Shown here: in pieces, positions 7,544 to 15,538 of the stretch
Position numbering within the stretch: the stretch's first letter is position 1
Layout of the letters: every line of letters starts with the position of its first letter
DNA from: Acidimicrobiaceae bacterium UBA7830
GTDB lineage: Bacteria > Actinomycetota > Acidimicrobiia > Acidimicrobiales > Ilumatobacteraceae
Assembly: GCA_002501485.1 (NCBI GenBank)
Contig: DLTS01000051.1
Coordinates: 1-28,901, forward strand
Direction: 5' to 3'
DNA: 28,901 nucleotides
The notes under the pieces: model-generated
What the model was told of the DNA's origin: nothing
The model's input: only the letters and a program-made list of their open reading frames with translations
The model's database searches: none
Made by a program: the position numbers and the translations under genes

Positions 7544-9349
7544 ATGTCATCTTCCGAAACCGATCTCACCGCCGCTGATGTTTCCTGGGATCTCTCAGGT
7601 TTGCTCTCAGACGTTGACGCCTCGTCGCCCCGCGAGCTGGTCGACCGCGCCCAAGTCCTCGCTGACGGCCTTCAGCGATACAAGGGAACCATCGCTCAAA
7701 TCTCATCCGATGAGCTTTTCGACATGATGAGTGTGCTGTCGGAGACGTCTGAACTTCTCAGCCGGGCGGGGCACTTTACGACGCTGAAATTCTCAGAAAA
7801 TACCGCCGACCCTGAAATTGCCGCCGAAATGCAATTCATCAACGAACAAGCGAATTCAGTCAGCACAAAACTGCTCTTCATTGATCTCGAATGGGCAGAG
7901 GTTTCCGGCGAACGCTCACGCGAACTTCTCCTTGGCGATCGTTTTGACTTCTGCCGACACCACCTTGGGAACATGCGTCGCTATCAGCCTCACCAACTTT
8001 CTGAACCAGAAGAAACAGTGCTGTCCGAGACCTCGTTGACCGGTGCAAGCGCGTGGGTCCGACTCTTCGAAGAACATACGTCAGCAATCGAAGTTGATCT
8101 ACCGGAGTCTCTCGGCGGCACGGTGAGCTTGATGTCGGCTCTCGCCAACCTTCACGCCCCTGACACCTCTTCTCGCAAGCAGGCTGCCGATGCAATTTCA
8201 TCTGCGCTCGAACCCGGACTCCGAACTCGGGCATTCATTTACAACACCTTGCTACTCGACAAATCCGTTGACGATCGTTTGCGGAACTACCCGACGTGGA
8301 TCACCAGTCGCAATATGGCGAACGAAGCAAGCGATGAGAGCGTGCAAGCACTTATTGATGCCGTGGTCGCCCGGTACGACATTCCTCAAAAATGGTACGC
8401 CCTCAAAGCCCAGGTTCTCGGTGTTGATCAGTTACGTGACTTTGACCGAATGGCCTCTGTTGCAACGAGTGATACCTCGATCGGCTGGGAGGAAGGCAGC
8501 GCAGTCGTACGCGAGGCCTACGCAAGTTTCTCGCCTGAGCTCGCTGGTATTGTCGGAAGATTTATTGACGAGCAGTGGATTGATGCTCCGGTTCGCCCCG
8601 GTAAGCGAGGAGGCGCGTTCTGTGCGTATGCGGTCCCTTCCCATCACCCGTATGTGTTGCTCAATTGGACATCAACTCCGCGCGACGTTGCGACACTTGC
8701 TCATGAGCTCGGTCACGGTGTTCACGGCTTTCTCGCGCGGGAACAAGGCATTTTCCATCAATCGACGCCTCTCACACTTGCCGAAACAGCATCTGTGTTC
8801 GGCGAGACCGTCACGAACAACCGGCTGCTCTCAATGCTTGAAGAGCCGGGCGAACGGTTCGCACTTCTCGCGGCAACGCTTGAAGACTCGATCGCAACCG
8901 TGTTCCGTCAGGTAGCGATGAACCGGTTTGAAGATGCCTGTCACACCGAGCGGCGAGAAGTTGGAGAGATCTCCGTGGAGCGTTTTGGTGATCTATGGGA
9001 GTCATCTCAACGGGCAATGCTCGGCGATGCTGTTGAGATCACCGAGGGCTACCGAAACTGGTGGAGTTACATCCCTCATTTCATCGCCACTCCGGGTTAT
9101 GTCTACGCATACGCATACGGCCAACTTCTCGCATTGAGCGTGTATGCAAAATTTGAGGCGCAGGGTGATGCATTCGTGCCGAACTACCTCGACATGCTTC
9201 GAGCCGGCGGTTCCATGAAGCCTGAGGATCTCACTGCCCTTGTCGACTGCGATCTCACCGACCCAGGCTTCTGGTCTGCTGGCCTCGACATCGTTGAGCA
9301 ACAGCTCACCCGTGCATCTCAGGCAGCCGAGGCCGCTGGACGTCTCTAA
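7544..9349 (+). CDS. pepF: Oligoendopeptidase F family zinc metallopeptidase (M3)
   Basis: This 601-residue cytosolic peptidase is of the M3B (PepF) family, which cleaves short peptides during peptide recycling or uptake. The zinc site is HELGH at residues 387-391 with the third ligand E414 in LAETASVFGE, the spacing expected for M3 enzymes. The N-terminal helical region beginning SWDLSGLL is also characteristic. There is no signal peptide. GGAG at 7538-7541 lies just 2 nt before the ATG, a short but usable spacing. The gene stands alone: the upstream MFS gene is divergent and the downstream MFS gene is convergent, with only 7 bp between the stop codons. Confidence 0.92.
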   Translation: MSSSETDLTAADVSWDLSGLLSDVDASSPRELVDRAQVLADGLQRYKGTIAQISSDELFDMMSVLSETSELLSRAGHFTTLKFSENTADPEIAAEMQFINEQANSVSTKLLFIDLEWAEVSGERSRELLLGDRFDFCRHHLGNMRRYQPHQLSEPEETVLSETSLTGASAWVRLFEEHTSAIEVDLPESLGGTVSLMSALANLHAPDTSSRKQAADAISSALEPGLRTRAFIYNTLLLDKSVDDRLRNYPTWITSRNMANEASDESVQALIDAVVARYDIPQKWYALKAQVLGVDQLRDFDRMASVATSDTSIGWEEGSAVVREAYASFSPELAGIVGRFIDEQWIDAPVRPGKRGGAFCAYAVPSHHPYVLLNWTSTPRDVATLAHELGHGVHGFLAREQGIFHQSTPLTLAETASVFGETVTNNRLLSMLEEPGERFALLAATLEDSIATVFRQVAMNRFEDACHTERREVGEISVERFGDLWESSQRAMLGDAVEITEGYRNWWSYIPHFIATPGYVYAYAYGQLLALSVYAKFEAQGDAFVPNYLDMLRAGGSMKPEDLTALVDCDLTDPGFWSAGLDIVEQQLTRASQAAEAAGRL

Positions 9350-9356
9350 GGACGAC

Positions 9357-10541
9357 CTACGTCTGAGCTACTCGTGCAACTGGCAACGTGTAGAGCACCA
9401 CTGTCGACACCCCGGCGGTGATAAGGGCGTAGGTGATTCCGGCATTGAATCCAGAACTGTCGATAATCGCCCCTGCAAGCGGCGGCCCGATGAGCCCACC
9501 TATTCCGGCTCCTGTGTAGGTTGCACCGAGAATGGTCGCCATGCCATTCGTCCCAAACATCACCGCTACCGCTGCTGGCGACAATGCAATGAACCCTCCG
9601 TAGCCAACGCCGAGAATCACCGCGAACAAGACGAGTACTCCGTAGCGACCATCAGCCGCGAGCCAGATGGCATACGAGCTCGCCATTACGCCAAACGCTG
9701 CCTGCATGAGACGTATCGGCCCGACCTTGGATCCGAGTGCGCCTAATCCGAGCCGGCCAACGATTGACGAGGCACCGATGAGACCGATAAGCGCAGCGGC
9801 TCTTGCCGATGGCACCCCACGATCGGTTGCATAGGTCTTGATGAAAACAAACGGGACAAACAGCGCCATCGTTGTAATGAGCGATGCCGAGTACAGGGTG
9901 ATGAACCGTCGGTCTCGAACCAGCGTCCGAAGTTGAACAACGCCTCCATCACCAACAAGTGGTGGCGTCACCGCTCCGACCGATGCAATGAGCAGAGCAG
10001 CCATACCTCCAACTGCAAACACCACGTACGTCGTTCGCCATCCGAAGCGATCGATAAGTGAGGCAGCAAGCGGGGCGCAGACGAGCGTTCCGGCACCAAT
10101 TCCCGACACTGCAATTCCGAGTGCCAATGTTCGGCGTTTGTTGAACCATCCTCCAACTGTTGCAACCATCGGCACGTAACCGCATGCCGTTGCCGTGCCG
10201 ACTCCAACGCCATAGGTGATGAAGCCAACCCAAATCGCTTGCACGAGAGACGTGAGGTAGAGGCCGACCCCCATGCTGATAGCTCCAACGAATACCACGC
10301 GCCGAGGGCCGAAACGGTCTGCAAGTCGCCCTGTTATCAGACCTCCCAGGAAATAGAAGCAGGTTGTCAACGAAAACATGAGGGCCGTCAGGCCCTTACC
10401 TGAATTGAATTCCTCAGACATCGAGTCAAAAAATGATCCGAATGAGTAGCCAACCCCAAAACAGGTGAAGCAGGACAGAAAGGCCGCCGAGACGATACCC
10501 CAGCGACGGAGACCACTCAGGTCACCCGGTTCTTCTGACAT
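9357..10541 (-). CDS. MFS transporter, monocarboxylate/oxalate-formate antiporter-like
   Basis: This 394-residue protein has about 12 membrane helices. Helix 1 reads AAFLSCFTCFGVGYSFGSFF, followed by FNSGKGLTALMFSLTTCFYF and motif A GRLADRFGPRRVV. The glycine-rich helix 4-5 segment (GVGVGTATACGYVP) and the central WFNKRRTLALGIAVSG segment are typical of the monocarboxylate-porter and oxalate:formate antiporter clades. A small organic anion is the likely substrate. I chose the ATG at 10541: AGGG lies a few bases upstream on the minus strand, and the longer frame to 10619 adds a polar, cysteine-containing stretch with no support. The long region upstream would contain its promoter. Confidence 0.82.
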   Translation of the reverse strand: MSEEPGDLSGLRRWGIVSAAFLSCFTCFGVGYSFGSFFDSMSEEFNSGKGLTALMFSLTTCFYFLGGLITGRLADRFGPRRVVFVGAISMGVGLYLTSLVQAIWVGFITYGVGVGTATACGYVPMVATVGGWFNKRRTLALGIAVSGIGAGTLVCAPLAASLIDRFGWRTTYVVFAVGGMAALLIASVGAVTPPLVGDGGVVQLRTLVRDRRFITLYSASLITTMALFVPFVFIKTYATDRGVPSARAAALIGLIGASSIVGRLGLGALGSKVGPIRLMQAAFGVMASSYAIWLAADGRYGVLVLFAVILGVGYGGFIALSPAAVAVMFGTNGMATILGATYTGAGIGGLIGPPLAGAIIDSSGFNAGITYALITAGVSTVVLYTLPVARVAQT

Positions 10542-11164
10542 TTCCCTACTCTCAACTTTTCCCGGTTTATCTTCATCTGAGCAGAACACCGGCGAGAAGC
10601 CAGCGTTGGAGCAAAACATCGCTCAGGCAGATTTCTCAAGTTTTTTCATCCTCGCTGTAACAATTCCATTGTCCTGAACGATGACGATGATGTTCGAAAA
10701 ATCTGCAGCGGAACAATGGAGAGAAACATGAACAATTTGCTGAGAAGATCACGCTGTGACGCCTTGCGGATGTGTGGTTCGGTAACTAACAGAGAGCCGG
10801 AGGGATTGGTTCAGGCGAGGTGCTGGTGAAAACAATTTTCCAAATGACCGTTTCCGTATCTCCACTGTTGGTAAAACCGCTTCGTCGGCGGGCCAGTGTC
10901 CGCTTGATGGAGGTGCTTTAAGTGGAAATTCTCGGGCAGATTCATCTCAACCCTGAAATACTTTGGGATCGCTTCACCTATCGGCTCAGAGGTCTCCGAT
11001 CCCAGGATCATCGCAGTATTTGCCGCGACCATTACGGCAATGGCACGTGGAGCAACAGCCCGCAGTCGTTCTTTACGCAGTCCCTTTTTCAAACAGTCGA
11101 CACCCCTGAACGCGCCTTTCCCGATATTCGGCACGATGGTAAGGCTCATAATTCAAGGAGCCCC
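10542..11164. other. Long region without a recognised gene, between MFS transporter and sigma factor
   Basis: These 623 bp separate two divergent genes. I see one short ORF with a good ribosome site at 10728-10829 (listed separately) and an inverted repeat TCCATTGT (10665-10672) / ACAATGGA (10713-10720). A 112-codon minus-strand frame at 10811-11149 has no ribosome site and no recognisable family. CATAAT at 11147-11152 is -10-like but lies only 12 bp from the sigma-factor ATG. I cannot identify a structured RNA here, though a leader RNA or divergent regulatory region is plausible. Confidence 0.5.
10728..10829 (+). CDS. Possible 33-residue leader-like peptide
   Basis: This short frame encodes MNNLLRRSRCDALRMCGSV and continues to TGA at 10827-10829. 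GGAGAG at 10718-10723 ends 4 nt before the ATG, a good Shine-Dalgarno in an otherwise empty region. The peptide is rich in arginine and has three cysteines. The pattern RRxxxDxLR loosely resembles short actinobacterial leader peptides found before sulfur-metabolism genes, but no such gene follows. The ribosome site overlaps one arm of the TCCATTGT/ACAATGGA inverted repeat, so translation could be controlled by RNA pairing. The next gene on the strand is the sigma factor, 335 bp downstream. It could equally be chance. Confidence 0.3.
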   Translation: MNNLLRRSRCDALRMCGSVTNREPEGLVQARCW

Positions 11165-11722
11165 ATGAGACGAGCAAGGCACAGCGGATTTTGGCTACGA
11201 GGTTTAAAAGCCGGCGATAGCCATGCCTGGTCATGGCTCGTAGCTGAGTTTTCTGGAAAGCTCGTCGGGTACGCAACGCGAATGGGAGCGCGAGATCCAG
11301 AAGAAGTAATGAGTGCCACCCTCGAAACAATTGCAATGAGGATTGCTGACTTTGAGGGCAATGAATCCCAAATGCGATCATTTGTTTTCTCGATCGCTCA
11401 CGCTCGAATCGTTGATGATCTCAGGAAAGCCACACGAAGAAGTGAAGTGTCGATAGAAAACACTCTGACTCTTCTTGAGGCCGACGAACCAAACGAAGAC
11501 ACATTCAGTGACCCTGACCTATTGAAGGCCCTCAGTCGACTTCCCCAGGAGCAACGACGAATGCTCGAACTCAGATATGTCGTTGGTCTGTCGACAAAGG
11601 AGACTGCTGAAGCCGTTGGAAAGTCAGAGGTTGCGACACGAGTAGGACTTTCACGGGCGTTTGCACGATTAAAAGATCTGCTAGTTGACGATCTTCGATT
11701 GGCTTCGGAGGAGGTGCGATAA
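11165..11722 (+). CDS. ECF-like sigma-70 family sigma factor
   Basis: This 185-residue protein is of extracytoplasmic-function sigma-factor size. A region-2-like segment (about residues 15-85, with GARDPEEVMSATLETIAMR and FVFSIAHARIVDDLRKATRR) is followed by an acidic linker. A region-4 helix-turn-helix then follows (RLPQEQRRMLELRYVVGLS, then TKETAEAVGKSEVATRVGLSRA). It would direct RNA polymerase to an alternative set of promoters. The ATG at 11165 is preceded by AAGGAG at 11155-11160; an upstream extension to 10922 has no family similarity. The stop codon is immediately followed by the ATG of the next gene, so a tight two-gene operon is clear. That neighbour is probably its membrane partner. 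The target regulon is unknown. Confidence 0.88.
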   Translation: MRRARHSGFWLRGLKAGDSHAWSWLVAEFSGKLVGYATRMGARDPEEVMSATLETIAMRIADFEGNESQMRSFVFSIAHARIVDDLRKATRRSEVSIENTLTLLEADEPNEDTFSDPDLLKALSRLPQEQRRMLELRYVVGLSTKETAEAVGKSEVATRVGLSRAFARLKDLLVDDLRLASEEVR

Positions 11723-12718
11723 ATGATTCTTCGACCATCTAACCGCCGATTAAAGCATCGACTTGCAGACCATGCTCGTTCGACCGCGCCATTTGGCTAC
11801 TCAACTGATCCAGCTGACGCTGATGAAAATCTTGTTGCGCGCCTCCAATCACTTGCGGTTGCAAGTTCTATTGCACCCGTTCCTCGTTCAACCCGACTAC
11901 GCAGACAGGTTGGTGCTGTCATTGGGGCAGTTGGAATTCTTGGTTGGGCGGGAGCAACTGCAGCAAGTGCGAGTGTTGGTCTAGCTGCGACAGGAAATCT
12001 CCCTGCACCAGTTCAAGAGGTTGTTGCCGATGTGCTCGACGTTGTCAAAATCAGTGTCCCTCGGCCGGACCCGTCTTTAAACCCGGAAGCCCCCGTCCCC
12101 GCCGAAGGTAGCTCTGGAGAAGACAAACAAGTCGAGGACTCGATCTCACAAGAGACCCCGATTCGCAACGTATCCGGAGGAACAGTATCCACTTCAACAT
12201 CTTCGTCTACATCGACGACCACAACGACATCGCCAGACGAATCGATTGAGGACCTGATTCCTGGTTTAGTTGTTGCTTGCACGACCCCGGCTGCGGAAAA
12301 AAATCCCGAATGTTTCGAACGGATTGATGATGAGACCATTTCTATCATCCCTGTGATTTCACCGTGCGATACCTCGGACCCTTCCCGGAACCCTGACTGC
12401 AAAGGTTCTTCCGACCCCGGCGTCAAGAGCGACGAAACCAAGAACACCATTCCGGCCTGCAACGCACCAGCCAACAAAGAAATCCCCTACTGCTTTGAAG
12501 AAACCGAAGAAGAGTCCATCTTGGTAGTCCCGTCATGTGGCGAATTCACCGCCTTCGGCAATCCCAAGTGCCCCGACTCAAGCAAGACGGTAAGCGATGG
12601 CAGCGACGTAATTAGTGACAGCGAGGGCCCCTCGGTGAGCCACGACAGCGAGAAAGGCAGCGACAAGAAAAAGAACTCGAGCCGAGGCAGGAGATTACCG
12701 CGATCCCCTGGAACGTAA
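11723..12718 (+). CDS. Single-pass membrane protein with four C-x10-C repeats; candidate anti-sigma or sensor partner
   Basis: This 331-residue protein has a basic N-terminal segment (1-62), one hydrophobic helix (about 63-90) and then AATGNLPAPVQ, which follows the helix in many actinobacterial membrane proteins. A Ser/Thr-rich linker runs from about 155 to 169. The outer region has four cysteine pairs with identical spacing: C186/C197, C215/C226, C246/C257 and C272/C283, each ending in NPxC or IPxC. The tail is rich in Ser, Asp and Lys. The start abuts the sigma-factor stop, with GGAGGAGGT 7 nt upstream. Position suggests an anti-sigma role, but there is no zinc-finger anti-sigma motif. Disulfide-bonded repeats that sense envelope or redox conditions are inference. 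Confidence 0.72.
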   Translation: MILRPSNRRLKHRLADHARSTAPFGYSTDPADADENLVARLQSLAVASSIAPVPRSTRLRRQVGAVIGAVGILGWAGATAASASVGLAATGNLPAPVQEVVADVLDVVKISVPRPDPSLNPEAPVPAEGSSGEDKQVEDSISQETPIRNVSGGTVSTSTSSSTSTTTTTSPDESIEDLIPGLVVACTTPAAEKNPECFERIDDETISIIPVISPCDTSDPSRNPDCKGSSDPGVKSDETKNTIPACNAPANKEIPYCFEETEEESILVVPSCGEFTAFGNPKCPDSSKTVSDGSDVISDSEGPSVSHDSEKGSDKKKNSSRGRRLPRSPGT

Positions 12719-12756
12719 TCTCGCTTGAATGCGACTATCTATGTTTCAATCATCAG

Positions 12757-13590
12757 ATGGTCCGACGCCGATCGCTCACAATCGCAAGTGTCAACGTCAA
12801 CGGAATTCGCGCCGCAGACCGGAACGGCATTTCACTCTGGATCGCTGATCGTCGACCAGACGTCGTCACTCTGCAAGAGGTGCGTGCACCCGACAATATT
12901 TTTTCCGAACATGTTGACCGCCTGTGGGGAAAAGAATGGCATCGCGTCCACGCAGAGAGCGCAGCAAAGGGCCGTGCCGGAGTTGCGATCATTAGCTCGC
13001 ACAGCATTGCAAATTCGAGAATTGACATCGGAAAGCCCGCTCAACGTTTCAATGACACTGGACGATGGGTAGAGGCGGCCATTGACATCCCGTTTCTTGA
13101 TCAACCGCTGGTCGTAATCTCCGCGTACGTCCATACCGGCGACGCGGCTGATGACGGCCGCATGGAGGAAAAGTTGTCGTTCTTTGCAGCGATGACGAAG
13201 CGCATGGAAACAATCCGGTCCTCGGGCGCTCATGTTCTTCTCACGGGAGATTTCAATGTTGGTCATACGGAGCTCGATATCAAAAACTGGAAGGGCAACC
13301 GAAATAAGTCCGGATTCTTAGAGTCTGAACGTTCCTGGTTTGACCGCTGGTTTAACGACCTCGGCTGGGTCGACATCGCTAGGAACCTTGCTGGGCCAGT
13401 GGAAGGCCCGTACACATGGTGGAGCTTCCGAGGACAAGCCTTTGACAGGGACGTCGGTTGGCGTATCGACTACCAAATTGCGTCACCAGAGTTCGCTGCC
13501 TTTGCAGCTACATCTGCGGTCGATCGGGCCCCGAGCTATGCAGAACGGTGGAGCGATCACGCCCCTCTAGTTGTGACCTTCAAGGTCTGA
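12757..13590 (+). CDS. xth: Exodeoxyribonuclease III (AP endonuclease family)
   Basis: This 277-residue enzyme is of the exonuclease III/AP endonuclease family used in base-excision repair. Conserved catalytic features are N14 in SVNVNGIR, E41 in TLQEVR, D165/N167 in TGDFN, W221-W222 in TWWS, the RIDY segment at 236-239 and D267-H268 in SDHAP. The usual tyrosine loop is SAYVHTGD, with Y124 kept and histidine in place of the common proline. No Shine-Dalgarno is seen. TTCAAT lies six bases before the ATG, a one-mismatch leaderless -10. The stop TGA directly abuts the stop of the convergent reductase gene. No SOS box was recognised. Confidence 0.92.
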   Translation: MVRRRSLTIASVNVNGIRAADRNGISLWIADRRPDVVTLQEVRAPDNIFSEHVDRLWGKEWHRVHAESAAKGRAGVAIISSHSIANSRIDIGKPAQRFNDTGRWVEAAIDIPFLDQPLVVISAYVHTGDAADDGRMEEKLSFFAAMTKRMETIRSSGAHVLLTGDFNVGHTELDIKNWKGNRNKSGFLESERSWFDRWFNDLGWVDIARNLAGPVEGPYTWWSFRGQAFDRDVGWRIDYQIASPEFAAFAATSAVDRAPSYAERWSDHAPLVVTFKV

Positions 13591-14478
13591 TCAGATTCGT
13601 TCGAGATCAGCGCCGTCAAATAACGGCGCTATTTCGAAGCGCTGGAGATCGTGCTCCATCTCCTCATTGGTTGGGATATCGCCTACCACGGCACGCTTCG
13701 CAGCATCGAGAACCACCGGCAACACCCCTCCGTCGCTTGTTGAATTTAGAAAGAGGTGCTTTTGTCCGAGAACGAAACGAACTGCTCGCTCGACAGCTCC
13801 ATGATCTCGAAGGGGCTCGTACCATGAGAAACGAGGGCCGTCGTATCCAGGCTCCCACCTTGACTTCGCAACCGACTTTATAGTCTGAATTGCGATGCCA
13901 TTCTCCACGCAGCGAGCGACGAGTTCTTCGACATCTGCAGCAAATGCATCCGACTTCAACAATGAATAATTCAGTGGGAACAGCACCGAGTCAAACGCAA
14001 ACTCATCAAGGCTTCTTAGGTGCATGGCAGGGATACGAAGACCATGCCCTGTTACCCCAACAAACCGGACGAGACCTTCATCACGCGCAGAAGCTAATGC
14101 GTTAACTGCTCCACCTGGACCGAACGCCTCACGCCACTCATCTTCTTCGACCAAGTTGTGCAATTGGATGAGGTCTACTTGGTCGACCCCAAGCCGGCGC
14201 AGCGAGTCTTCAAGCCCCTCTCGGGCTGCCTCGCCACTTCGCTCCCGGGTTTTTGTTGCAAGAAAGACTTCATTGCGGTGTTCGGCAAGCCAAGGGTTCA
14301 TCACTACTTCCGCGTGCCCGTATGAGTGGGCAGTGTCAAGATGGTTCACACCTGCCGCAACCGCAAGATCGAGGGTCGCAGCAGCACGTTCTTGTGACAT
14401 CGCTCCGAGTGCTGCACCACCAAAGATCACTCGCGATGACAGGTGACCCGTACTTCCAAACGGCGCTTTTTCGATCAT
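13591..14478 (-). CDS. Aldo/keto reductase
   Basis: This 295-residue TIM-barrel oxidoreductase uses NADPH to reduce carbonyl compounds. The catalytic tetrad is visible as D48 (HLDTAHSYG), Y53, K76 (LATKT) and H107 (IQLHN). Other family segments are GVNHLDTA and SLRRLGVDQVDLIQLH. I chose the ATG at 14478, where the protein begins MIEKAPFGSTG like other family members. The ATG at 14505 would overlap the end of the upstream nucleosidase gene. The start is 10 nt after that gene's stop, so the two are probably co-transcribed. The physiological substrate is unknown. Confidence 0.88.
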   Translation of the reverse strand: MIEKAPFGSTGHLSSRVIFGGAALGAMSQERAAATLDLAVAAGVNHLDTAHSYGHAEVVMNPWLAEHRNEVFLATKTRERSGEAAREGLEDSLRRLGVDQVDLIQLHNLVEEDEWREAFGPGGAVNALASARDEGLVRFVGVTGHGLRIPAMHLRSLDEFAFDSVLFPLNYSLLKSDAFAADVEELVARCVENGIAIQTIKSVAKSRWEPGYDGPRFSWYEPLRDHGAVERAVRFVLGQKHLFLNSTSDGGVLPVVLDAAKRAVVGDIPTNEEMEHDLQRFEIAPLFDGADLERI

Positions 14479-14488
14479 TCTGTCGACC

Positions 14489-15217
14489 CTAATACGAAGC
14501 CGCATTCAGTCTCTCGGCGCACCAACAAATTGCCATCGGCAACACTTCAGAGAGCCGTGTTGATGCAGTCGTTAGATTCGCCATGAATTGATCGGCTGTT
14601 GGAGTTGGATGATCCACAAGATCAGTGATCGTCTTTATTCCAACAAATGGCGTATCGCTGAGACCACAGACCCACGCCACCGCCGCAGCCTCCATCTCCT
14701 TGACTTCTCCATCAAGAGACAAAATCCAGTTTCGGTCTGTGTCACTTTCGTCGAGCGAGTTGCTCGTCGTCACAATGCCTTTTCTTGCGTCGAGATGTCG
14801 AGAAAGTTCCTCGCTGTGTGCCCATACCCGGTGCCGACCAACCCCGTAATCATGAAAGCCTTCGATTCCGATACGCCGGTCGTGACGGACAACGTGTGGC
14901 CATGCAACGAACACGTCTCCAATCTCTGCGGCAGAACGACGCCATCCCCCTGCGGTGCCGGCAGAGATCACCACGTCAGGTTGCCAGCCCTCAATGACTT
15001 GTAACGTTGTGAGCACCGCTGGTTCGGTGCCGACTAGGTCTACCTGATGTTCAGGATCAACTCCGTTCACCCCAATGACGATGGTGTCGCCCGAGCGCTC
15101 CGCAACGAACAGTTGCGTCGGCAAAGAAGATGTCAGCTCATAACGAGCGGCCCCCAGCTCATCAATGAGCGGCCCCGCCTCTGCTCTCATGGCCATGATG
15201 ACGGCGATCGTTGCCAT
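14489..15217 (-). CDS. mtnN: 5'-methylthioadenosine/S-adenosylhomocysteine nucleosidase family protein
   Basis: This 242-residue protein is of the MTA/SAH nucleosidase (PNP/UDP phosphorylase) superfamily, which releases adenine from methylthioadenosine or S-adenosylhomocysteine. Catalytic positions match the family: E13 (MRAEAGP), the SAGTAGG loop near 85-91, M175-E176 in KEMEAAAVA, and D199 in KTITD. These agree closely with E. coli E12, E174 and D197. It is first in a two-gene unit with the aldo/keto reductase. No Shine-Dalgarno or clear TANNNT box precedes the ATG at 15217. A related nucleoside hydrolase or futalosine-type activity cannot be excluded. Confidence 0.82.
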   Translation of the reverse strand: MATIAVIMAMRAEAGPLIDELGAARYELTSSLPTQLFVAERSGDTIVIGVNGVDPEHQVDLVGTEPAVLTTLQVIEGWQPDVVISAGTAGGWRRSAAEIGDVFVAWPHVVRHDRRIGIEGFHDYGVGRHRVWAHSEELSRHLDARKGIVTTSNSLDESDTDRNWILSLDGEVKEMEAAAVAWVCGLSDTPFVGIKTITDLVDHPTPTADQFMANLTTASTRLSEVLPMAICWCAERLNAASY

Positions 15218-15538
15218 AACACTTAAGTCTGGCTCTGACCCAGATAGGTCGCCGTCAGCTCACATGTTGAACATCTCCAGGAACTCTCGTCGCCGAGTGG
15301 TTGTGTAGAAAAGAGCGGAAGGGCGACATCAATCGAAAATACAACGACTGAATGCTCTGGAGTTAGGAAGAAGTTCATCACCTAACGTCAAACGTAGTTC
15401 CTTGCCATGGATGCCATTCGCACCTTCCAGGCCAGACCCTAGAGAAAGGAGCACTCCACTTGTCGGCCATTCGACCCTTCTGACACCACCAACCCCTCGG
15501 GTGACTGCCATCGCTCTCGGTCGACATAGTCTCACAAC
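15218..15538. other. 321-bp divergent intergenic region
   Basis: This lies between the nucleosidase (minus) and VOC (plus) starts. It contains a short palindrome ATGTTGAACAT at 15264-15274, an inverted repeat GTTAGG (15362-15367) / CCTAAC (15381-15386), and the VOC promoter near its right end. Two short frames overlap here on opposite strands, but neither has a ribosome site or recognisable family. No tRNA or known RNA was identified. Confidence 0.5.
15527..15532 (+). promoter_or_regulatory. -10 box of leaderless promoter for VOC gene
   Basis: TAGTCT is followed by exactly six bases (CACAAC) and the ATG at 15539. No Shine-Dalgarno precedes the gene. The -35 is not obvious. Confidence 0.45.

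Noticed and set aside
8190..8915. 241-codon plus-strand frame inside pepF
   Set aside because: It is an alternative frame of the peptidase gene, which has intact catalytic motifs throughout.
10867..10905. Cobalamin-riboswitch-like B12 box
   Set aside because: Only a loose match (GGCCAGTGTCC) was seen, without the other conserved elements or a cobalamin gene.
10811..11149. 112-codon minus-strand frame in the gap before the sigma factor
   Set aside because: It has no ribosome site or recognisable family. Its start region overlaps the upstream region of the sigma factor, and the C-terminal part looks random.
10922..11164. N-terminal extension of the sigma factor
   Set aside because: The added 81 residues resemble no sigma-factor domain, and AAGGAG sits correctly before the ATG at 11165.
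12890..12925. SOS-box-like CGAACATGTTG within xth
   Set aside because: It lies inside the coding region and lacks the full CGAAC-N4-GTTCG symmetry.
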